Shown piece after piece: positions 58,400 to 64,000 of a DNA stretch of 64,000 nucleotides. Made by a program: the position numbers and the translations under genes. The notes beneath the pieces are model-generated. The model saw nothing but the letters and a program-made list of their open reading frames with translations, searched no databases and was not told the origin of the DNA. Every line of letters starts with the position of its first letter. Position 1 is the first letter of the stretch. This DNA comes from Chthonomonas sp. UBA1950. Lineage in GTDB: Bacteria > Armatimonadota > Fimbriimonadia > Fimbriimonadales > Fimbriimonadaceae. The DNA is taken from positions 164,900 to 228,899 of the forward strand of contig DDEQ01000046.1 of assembly GCA_002336105.1 (NCBI GenBank), in the 5' to 3' direction.

Positions 58400-60147
58400 T
58401 GGTCTGATTTCTGGGCAGGACGTGTTACTGTTTGCACAAGCTCATCGTTATAATAGATTTTGAACTTAGCTGAAGTGCCAACCCCTTGTTCACGGAGGGA
58501 TATCGAATCACCTGGCTCGTGAATCTGTCGATGTACTTCACTCACACCAGCTGCATCTTCCAATTCGACCTTGACTTCGGTCGGCTCGGTGAGTTTGCTC
58601 AAATTAATATTGAGCGTGAACATAGCGGGTTGCGGTTCGGCCGGTTCCGTAGGGTGATCACTATTCAGAATCAGTTTCACTTCTGAATCTCGGGAGACCT
58701 TTTGCTGTGCCTCCGGAGTCTGGCTGATGATAAGCCCCGCAGCCATGTCGGGCCGATAGGAATACTCAACAGTCTTTGAAACCTTGAGTCCCAAGTTGCT
58801 TAATACCGATTTTGCTTTGTCTGGCGTGAATCCTGTCACGTCTGGTACTTGAACCTGAGTCGGGCCTGTTGATACTGTGACCACCACTTCTCCGCCTTCC
58901 CTGACGTGGGCTCCCGGAATGGGCGACAACTCAATGATCTTGTCCTGTTCAACTCGATCATTGGCTACCCTCGAACCGATCCGTAAAGTGATATGGATTT
59001 TTTCGGTGAGCGCCTGTGCCTCGCTAAACGATAGCCCCTTCATGTTGGGGACGGTGACCATACGAGGTTTGCTGAAATTCAGGAAAAGGTAAACGCCGCC
59101 AAACAACCCGACTGCCACCATCCCGAAAAAGACAACAGCAAGAACCAACCAGACAGGAACATCTCGTTCTTTCTTTTCTTTCGTTTTCGATTCAACTTCG
59201 GGATCTCGTATTGCGGACATTCGCGGAGCTACAGTTCCAACGTTCTTAGAGTTGCTTGAAACTGCCGGAGTTGGTGCAGCTTCCGGTTCATTTCCACGGA
59301 GGGGCCAGGTGAGGTTGCGGCCAAATCGCAAAGCATCCTGGAGCATTCGCAGGTCTCCATAGAGCTCAATCGCATTCTTGTAACGCTCAGAAGGATCTTT
59401 AGCCATCGCTTTCTTAGTGATCTCATCTAAGACCGGGTGAACCGTCGAATTTGCTGCTCTTGCGCTCGGTGTCGCTTCCGTAGTGTGGAGTAGAGCGGTT
59501 GCCACTGCCGTCGCACCAATATAAGGCGGATGCCCAGTTAGCATCTCAAAAAGCATGATGCCGATGGCATAAACGTCTGATCCAGCACTCGGCATTTGCC
59601 CAGCACCGCACTCTGGAGCCAGATAGGGCGCAAGAGAGGGCAATGCAATCGCGCCAGCAGTATCTGACCCGACATAAGCCTCCCAGAACCCGCCTAACTG
59701 AAGGCAAACATCACCGTCCGGCAATACGCAAACGTTCGCAGGAATCAAACCACCATGGATGACATTTGCCCGATGCAGCACTTCAACTGATTTACAAAGC
59801 GACATCGCTGTTGATACAGCAACTGACGAGGAAAACATTGTCAGTGTGCGTATTCTATCAGCCAAAGTTGGCTTGCGCGTAAGATCGCCGATGATGTAGT
59901 AAGTGCCTTCCTCTTCATCAAGGTCGTACATCGATTCGATATTGATGTTTCGAATCGATTGATACTTTTTCGTCAGTTCTCGCAGGTGATCAATAAACTC
60001 GGATTCTCGAGAGAATGGCTCCCGAATCAGACGGATGCTGACATCTTTACCAAGAACTCGGTCTCTACCGGCGTACAGGGCAAACAGGGGGTGCTCATTG
60101 AGCAAGCTCACCAACTCATACCGACCCCGAAGCACGTTCCCTATCAC
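58396..60147 (-). CDS. PASTA-domain protein with a degenerate Ser/Thr kinase domain (predicted pseudokinase)
   Basis: 583 residues. Kinase fold 8-275 keeps APEC (177-180) and SDVYAIGIMLFEMLTG (190-205), but catalytic parts are lost: the Gly-rich loop reads LLNEHPLFALYAG, the VAIK Lys is Arg (VSIRLI), HRDxKPxN is HGGLIPAN (131-138) and DFG is GGF near 152-154. Membrane segment 331-357. Two PASTA domains, about 362-428 and 430-497 (VPNMKGLSFSEAQALTEK, VPDVTGFTPDKAKSVLSNLG), which in true kinases bind peptidoglycan or lipid II. A Glu/Asp-rich tail follows. It lies in an aro-rpe operon, overlapping neighbours by 4 bp on both sides. Confidence 0.88.
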   Translation of the reverse strand: MIGNVLRGRYELVSLLNEHPLFALYAGRDRVLGKDVSIRLIREPFSRESEFIDHLRELTKKYQSIRNINIESMYDLDEEEGTYYIIGDLTRKPTLADRIRTLTMFSSSVAVSTAMSLCKSVEVLHRANVIHGGLIPANVCVLPDGDVCLQLGGFWEAYVGSDTAGAIALPSLAPYLAPECGAGQMPSAGSDVYAIGIMLFEMLTGHPPYIGATAVATALLHTTEATPSARAANSTVHPVLDEITKKAMAKDPSERYKNAIELYGDLRMLQDALRFGRNLTWPLRGNEPEAAPTPAVSSNSKNVGTVAPRMSAIRDPEVESKTKEKKERDVPVWLVLAVVFFGMVAVGLFGGVYLFLNFSKPRMVTVPNMKGLSFSEAQALTEKIHITLRIGSRVANDRVEQDKIIELSPIPGAHVREGGEVVVTVSTGPTQVQVPDVTGFTPDKAKSVLSNLGLKVSKTVEYSYRPDMAAGLIISQTPEAQQKVSRDSEVKLILNSDHPTEPAEPQPAMFTLNINLSKLTEPTEVKVELEDAAGVSEVHRQIHEPGDSISLREQGVGTSAKFKIYYNDELVQTVTRPAQKSDQ

Positions 60148-60353
60148 TTCGTTTCCTCCTCGCGAGCGGGCACGAAAGATAACAAGATGGCGCTTAACAG
60201 CAGAACCAACGCAAGTAGTCGGATTGGCGGAGTATCGACCTTCGCAGCATAGTCAGCCGCTTCACCGGTCAGGGCAGCGCGAACACTAAGCAAGTATCCA
60301 ATTCCTAGAAAAAGGATAGCCGCGACTGATAAACCTAACCGTAACGATCTCAT
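60144..60353 (-). CDS. Small two-segment membrane protein
   Basis: 69 residues: two membrane segments (about 5-23 and 44-62) with a short loop between (LTGEAADYAAKVDTPP). No family recognised. Overlaps aroB and the pseudokinase gene by 4 bp each (ATGA), so it is translationally coupled. Possible partner of the PASTA pseudokinase. Confidence 0.7.
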   Translation of the reverse strand: MRSLRLGLSVAAILFLGIGYLLSVRAALTGEAADYAAKVDTPPIRLLALVLLLSAILLSFVPAREEETK

Positions 60354-61369
60354 GTCAATTTCAAAGAAGCCCTTACGTCCGATTCTGCAATATTTTGATA
60401 GAGTTTACATTCACCAAGATCGTGGAGAAGACTAAAAGCCAAATCACCCGTGATCGACTTCTTGTCTGACCGCATGGCTTTGATTAGTTGATCAGCTTTG
60501 TTCAGAACAACATGACGGGTTGGTAGTCCGATTTTCTCGAAGTCTTTGGCGATTTCTTGTGAGACTCCTGGTCGAGTAATACCGAGTCTTTCACCTAACC
60601 GACTTTCGACCACCATTCCAATCGAAATAGCCTCACCATGCAATAGATCCTGGTATCCCAAAACTCTTTCGATTGCGTGCCCAACTGTATGGCCGAAATT
60701 CAGTTTCGCTCTCAGTCCTAATCTTTCGAACTCATCGGCTTGAACAATTTTCGCCTTGATACCAATGCTATGTTCGACAAATTCCTTCAGGATTGGTGAG
60801 TCCTTGGAAAGCTCGGTCTTTCGCAATCGATCTAGAAACGGTTTGTCTAGGATGTAGCCGTGCTTCCACAACTCTGCGAGACCGTTGGTAAAATGACGAT
60901 CAGACAAGGTTTTGAGAAATTCAACTGAAACCAGAACTTGCTTTGGCGGGTAAAAAGCACCCACAAGGTTCTTACCCTCCGGAATGTCAATGGCAACCTT
61001 TCCGCCGACAGAGGAATCCACTTGGGAAAGAAGAGTCGTTGGCACCTGAATGAAAGGAATCCCTCGCATGTAGGTTGCCGCAACAAACCCGATAAGGTCG
61101 CCAATCACACCCCCGCCCAAAGCCACCAAAGTGGTTTTTCTAGTGGCACCAGACTCTACCAACCAGGAATGACATTTGGAGAACCACTCCAAAGATTTGG
61201 TGGACTCTCCGGCGGGCAAGACCAGATGGGGCATCGTCAACATCGGAGACCAACACTTGGCTACATTTTCGTCCGTTATGATCCTTGTGTTGGACGGAAA
61301 ACGCTCGGAAATCTGCGACGGTTCAAGAAAATCAACTTCGTATTTGCCTAGCGAATGTGCAATGGTCAT
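60350..61369 (-). CDS. aroB: 3-dehydroquinate synthase
   Basis: 339 residues. TTLVALGGGVIGDLIGFVAA, RGIPFIQVPTTLLSQVDSSV, GGKVAIDIPEGKNLVGAFYP and LNFGHTVGHAIERVLGYQDL (metal His) are AroB marks. Second step of the shikimate pathway, NAD- and metal-dependent. It overlaps aroK by 4 bp. Confidence 0.97.
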   Translation of the reverse strand: MTIAHSLGKYEVDFLEPSQISERFPSNTRIITDENVAKCWSPMLTMPHLVLPAGESTKSLEWFSKCHSWLVESGATRKTTLVALGGGVIGDLIGFVAATYMRGIPFIQVPTTLLSQVDSSVGGKVAIDIPEGKNLVGAFYPPKQVLVSVEFLKTLSDRHFTNGLAELWKHGYILDKPFLDRLRKTELSKDSPILKEFVEHSIGIKAKIVQADEFERLGLRAKLNFGHTVGHAIERVLGYQDLLHGEAISIGMVVESRLGERLGITRPGVSQEIAKDFEKIGLPTRHVVLNKADQLIKAMRSDKKSITGDLAFSLLHDLGECKLYQNIAESDVRASLKLT

Positions 61370-61875
61370 TTTTGCTCTAATACTTCCATGATGCTTTTTG
61401 CCACGGAATCCAGATCCATATTATCAACGCTGACGGTTAGATCTGCCTGTCGATAAAGTGGCATCCGTTTTCGTAACAGGAGATCAAGTTTTTCTTGCCA
61501 ATCATCCGATTCAAGCAACGGCCGCTTCTTCTTACTACAATCCAGTCTCTCGATAAGAGTTTCTTGCGAAGCATCCAGAAATATTGTCGTACCAAGCCGT
61601 CGCAATTGTTCCCAATTCTCTTCACGAATAACGATTCCACCACCCGTTGCCAAAACAAGCGGGCCTGGTTCAAGACTTCTCAGAAGTGCCGTTTCGTGGT
61701 CTCGAAAGGCTTCCTCTCCATAGATGCTAAAAATCTGCGGTATCGGCCTTCCAAGTCGCTGCTGTAATAGCAGATCGGTGTCAGCAAACTCTCGGTTTGC
61801 TAACTCGGATAGGGCTCGTCCAACGGACGACTTCCCCGCTCCCATCATTCCGATCAATATCCATGAACAATCCAT
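61366..61875 (-). CDS. aroK: Shikimate kinase
   Basis: 169 residues from the ATG at 61875 (MDCSWILIGMMGAGKSSVGR); the longer frame from 61908 lies over the terminator. P-loop GMMGAGKSS, the DTD motif (FADTDLLL), the GGG triplet LATGGGIVIRE and RP(L) of KKKRPLLESD are the shikimate sites. Fifth step of the pathway. The pilQ-aroK-aroB order is found in many bacteria. Confidence 0.95.
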   Translation of the reverse strand: MDCSWILIGMMGAGKSSVGRALSELANREFADTDLLLQQRLGRPIPQIFSIYGEEAFRDHETALLRSLEPGPLVLATGGGIVIREENWEQLRRLGTTIFLDASQETLIERLDCSKKKRPLLESDDWQEKLDLLLRKRMPLYRQADLTVSVDNMDLDSVAKSIMEVLEQK

Positions 61876-61887
61876 GCTTAAACAAAC

Positions 61888-61918
61888 TAGCGGCAGGATG
61901 TATTGCATCCTGCCGCTA
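61888..61918 (-). terminator. Terminator after the secretin gene
   Basis: TAGCGGCAGGATG pairs perfectly with CATCCTGCCGCTA around TATTG; the minus-strand follow-up is GTTTGTTTAAG. It partly separates the secretin gene from the aroK-aroB operon. Confidence 0.85.
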
Positions 61919-61940
61919 TGGGTTGGAGGCTAACTCTACT

Positions 61941-63584
61941 CTATGGAGAAGCGTTGCCTGTTGAGTCGTCTTCAATAATCGTAGGAGTTACGAAAATCAG
62001 AAGCTCGGCATTGCTGACCGAATTGCTCTTTGACCTGAAGAACTGACCAATGATTGGAAGATCGCCAAGAACAGGCATCTTCGAAACAGTGTTTGTTTGG
62101 TTCTTTGAGTTCAATCCACCAAGAACGATGGTTTCACCGTTTCTAACTCGCGCAACAACTTGAATGCCGTTTGCAGCGAAGATTGGAAGGTCTTGACCAT
62201 CTGGAGTTCTTGTTGTACCAACAATGTTCTGAACGGTTGGGGTCAGATACATTGTGATGAAGCCGTCATCGTTGATACGAGGAGCAACTGCGAGATAGGT
62301 GCTTGCTGTGAACTGGTTAATCGAGTAAGAAGTGACAGTCGAAGAGTTACTCTGCGAAGCTGTACCCAAAACGACGAACTGTGTAACCTGGTTGGATACC
62401 GCTGCCGGCTGATTATTCAATGTACGAATGATCGGCGCAGTGACAACCTTACCATTTCCTTCAGTTAAGGATGCACGTAGTCTGCCTGTGACATTTCCAC
62501 TTGCGTAGTTAACGAACACGGGGTCAGTTGACGAAGCGTATGTACCTGGACGAACTCCGGCAAAGACCGTCCCGCGGTTATACATCATGTCGACACCAAG
62601 AGTCTTAACGAGAGACTCGGTTGTCTGAATGAACTCGACCTTGATCAAGACCTGCTTTGGAGCAACGTCAAACAAATTGACATATTGCTGAAGAGCGTTG
62701 ATGTCGTCCTCTGATCCGCGGACAACCAGACTGTTGTCGTTCGAGTCATAAGTGATGTAGTCAATGCTGTCTCCAACAAGACCTTGTCCACCTACGAGTG
62801 AGGCACCGCCGTTTTGGCCTCCGCCACCGAAACCACCGCCGCCGTTTTGGCCTCCACCACCGAAACCACCGCCGCCGTTTTGGCCGCCGCCACCGAAACC
62901 ACCGGCGCCACCTCGACCACCGCCGATTTGTGCTCGCGCTGTTTCGCTGCCCGGAAGGACGATATCATTCCCAGTTTCAGTCGAAGTCAAAGGCGCTGAA
63001 TGACTCGCAACGGTACCTGTTTCCACTGATCGAGAAAGTTGCGCTTCGGGCATGCGGACAGTTGTGCCATTACTCACATAGCTGTGTTGCATTCCAGCAG
63101 CGAACCTTTTGAGTTCGTCGAACTGTCGGTTCCCATCAAATGGAATACTGTAGAGTAGCTGATCGTAAATGCTACGAGCATCGCCCTTGTTAGCCTTGAT
63201 GACACGGACGATCTTTTGTTTCTTCGTCTCAGGAACTACTTCCTTAACGGGTGCTTCTGAGTTCTGACCGATGATATAAACACCTGAATCATCACGTCTA
63301 AAACTCGCACCAGCTGACTTACAGATATAGTCGATTGCTTGATCTGCAGTGACTCCAGTTACCTTGAGAGTAATTTTCCCAAAAGGTTTAACTGAAGGCT
63401 CGAACAAGAACTGAATACCAGTCCTCTCGGTGAGAGCACGGGTAGCCGTGACCATATCCGCGTCTTTTAGATTAACATCTACTTTAGTATCAGACGCCTG
63501 TTGTGCATATGCACTTGAAACAGGCGCGATAACCATGGCAGCAAACGCCAACCCTAACGCTGCCCTTCCCCATCTAATTCGCAT
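61941..63584 (-). CDS. pilQ: PilQ/GspD-type secretin with Gly-rich repeat
   Basis: 547 residues from the ATG at 63584 (GGAG 9 nt upstream); the ATG at 63590 has the same GGAG only 3 nt away. Signal peptide ends SSAYA. An STN domain about 30-100 (VDVNLKDADMVTATRALTER) is followed by a N1-like domain, a long Gly/Gln/Asn linker (about 225-265), and the secretin core: VLIKVEFIQTTESLVKTLGV, RLRASLTEGNGKVVTAPI, YLAVAPRINDDGFITMYLTP, GETIVLGGL and VLGDLPIIGQFFRS. It would form the outer-membrane ring for pilus or pseudopilus export. aroK-aroB follow. Confidence 0.93.
   Translation of the reverse strand: MRIRWGRAALGLAFAAMVIAPVSSAYAQQASDTKVDVNLKDADMVTATRALTERTGIQFLFEPSVKPFGKITLKVTGVTADQAIDYICKSAGASFRRDDSGVYIIGQNSEAPVKEVVPETKKQKIVRVIKANKGDARSIYDQLLYSIPFDGNRQFDELKRFAAGMQHSYVSNGTTVRMPEAQLSRSVETGTVASHSAPLTSTETGNDIVLPGSETARAQIGGGRGGAGGFGGGGQNGGGGFGGGGQNGGGGFGGGGQNGGASLVGGQGLVGDSIDYITYDSNDNSLVVRGSEDDINALQQYVNLFDVAPKQVLIKVEFIQTTESLVKTLGVDMMYNRGTVFAGVRPGTYASSTDPVFVNYASGNVTGRLRASLTEGNGKVVTAPIIRTLNNQPAAVSNQVTQFVVLGTASQSNSSTVTSYSINQFTASTYLAVAPRINDDGFITMYLTPTVQNIVGTTRTPDGQDLPIFAANGIQVVARVRNGETIVLGGLNSKNQTNTVSKMPVLGDLPIIGQFFRSKSNSVSNAELLIFVTPTIIEDDSTGNASP
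62805..62900 (-). repeat. Three tandem 11-residue Gly-rich units in the secretin gene
   Basis: The unit GGFGGGGQNGG (33 bp, first copy 30 bp) is present three times. Copy number may vary by slippage; the units lie in a linker between the periplasmic domains. Confidence 0.8.
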
Positions 63585-63618
63585 GAACATATTCTCCAAA
63601 CCCAATCCTAAGAACCAG

Positions 63619-64000
63619 TTAGAAGCCTCGGCCACCGCCGCCGCCAAAACTACCGCCGCCGCCGCCGAAGCCGCCGCCGCCACCCATGCCGCCCATGCGG
63701 CTCATGCTGGTGGGTTCAGGGCTGCCGCCGTACTGCTGGCTGCTGCTCGAAAGCAACATGGCAAGAAGCTGGGGATCAGCCGACTTGATGTAAATCTTTC
63801 GGACAATCTTTCCTTTATCCGTCTTTGGTACGTCGGGCGTTTCATTGTTCGTACCTGTGATAGGTGCCTCGCGTCGAACGATGACGAACACGCCACCTTC
63901 ATAGCGATACGTTGCATTGACTTGGCTCAGCACGTTTTGAAGAACGAGCTCAAATTTTGCATTCTTCATGCTGAGCGTGATCGAACCCTGGATGTCGGGC
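63619..64000 (-). CDS. C-terminal end of an STN-domain protein, start outside the window
   Basis: The frame is open to the window edge. DIQGSITLSMKNAKFELVLQ and NVLSQVNATYRYEGGVFVIV look like an STN domain. A Lys-rich segment (KGKIVRKIYIKSADPQLLA) and a tail of Gly, Met and Ser (MSRMGGMGGGGGFGGGG) follow. It lies 34 bp before the secretin start and its tail echoes the Gly-rich linker of that protein. The ATG at 63969 is internal, not the start. Probably a secretin-assembly partner or a second, short secretin N-domain protein. Confidence 0.75.
   Translation of the reverse strand, partial: PDIQGSITLSMKNAKFELVLQNVLSQVNATYRYEGGVFVIVRREAPITGTNNETPDVPKTDKGKIVRKIYIKSADPQLLAMLLSSSSQQYGGSPEPTSMSRMGGMGGGGGFGGGGGSFGGGGGRGF

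Noticed and set aside
62805..62900. Possible CRISPR-like or satellite repeat
   Set aside because: The 33-bp units have no spacers and encode GGFGGGGQNGG in frame; this is a protein repeat.
62764..63112. Pro- and His-rich plus-strand frames
   Set aside because: They are antisense products of the Gly-rich repeat in the secretin gene.

Overview
The window looks like a chromosomal piece of an Armatimonadota bacterium, most likely a relative of Fimbriimonas. The clues are three pseudopilins with the FTLIELLVVIAIIAILA-ILFPVFAQAK type of N-terminus, LacI regulators sitting directly on such pseudopilin genes, an envelope with both a secretin and a heptose-adenylyltransferase gene, mid-range GC, and frequent use of CGA, TCG and GTG/TTG starts. 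This placement is inference from family style, not from a marker tree. No CRISPR array, transposase, integrase or tRNA gene was seen; the only stable RNA found is tmRNA.

Layout. 1-12.3 kb is a carbohydrate region: a truncated GH94 phosphorylase, a DUF2142 membrane protein, a GH95 fucosidase-type gene broken by one in-frame stop, a LamG protein, a pseudopilin, an amidohydrolase, a Nif3-type protein and a GH31 alpha-xylosidase. 12.5-14.8 kb and 24.8-27.4 kb carry the same cassette in opposite orientations: lacI, pseudopilin overlapping it by 4 bp, a strong hairpin, then a tiny lipoprotein. Between them lie stress and regulatory genes (YceI, SnoaL-like, two MarR, a phosphatase, a beta-CASP MBL protein), an orphan sugar-binding lipoprotein, a NarL-type regulator, a PLP enzyme, an MTAP-type phosphorylase and a DprA-like protein. 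27.4-29.1 kb has MgtC, an unknown protein and an archaemetzincin. 33.4-29.1 kb (minus) is a ribosomal operon: rpmJ, rpsM, rpsK, rpoA, rplQ, truA, rplM, rpsI. 33.7-38.2 kb (plus) holds a membrane protein, rfaE2, an acidic-tailed rpoZ, dnaJ, prmA and rsmE.

38.4-42 kb is a tandem duplication of a two-gene unit: a soluble PAS protein with a degenerate chemoreceptor-like hairpin, followed by an ~80-residue protein. 42-54 kb is mixed: MmgE/PrpD, unknown and DUF4253 proteins, a large TPR protein, a TlpA-like thioredoxin, a BlaI/BlaR1 pair in which BlaR1 carries two STN-like domains, a hydrolase, a DEAD-box helicase, a gene broken by two compensating frameshifts, and tmRNA. 55-64 kb has pdxT, a stalk-type secreted protein, and a minus-strand cluster of aroK-aroB-small membrane protein-PASTA pseudokinase-rpe-membrane protein-ribD, preceded by a PilQ-type secretin and the end of an STN-domain gene.

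A feature running through the window is transcription without a leader: about a dozen genes have a TANNNT-type -10 box 5-7 nt before the start codon and no Shine-Dalgarno sequence. The most unusual parts are the duplicated PAS-receptor/small-protein unit, the duplicated lacI-pseudopilin-hairpin-lipoprotein cassette, the PASTA pseudokinase and the BlaR1-STN fusion.
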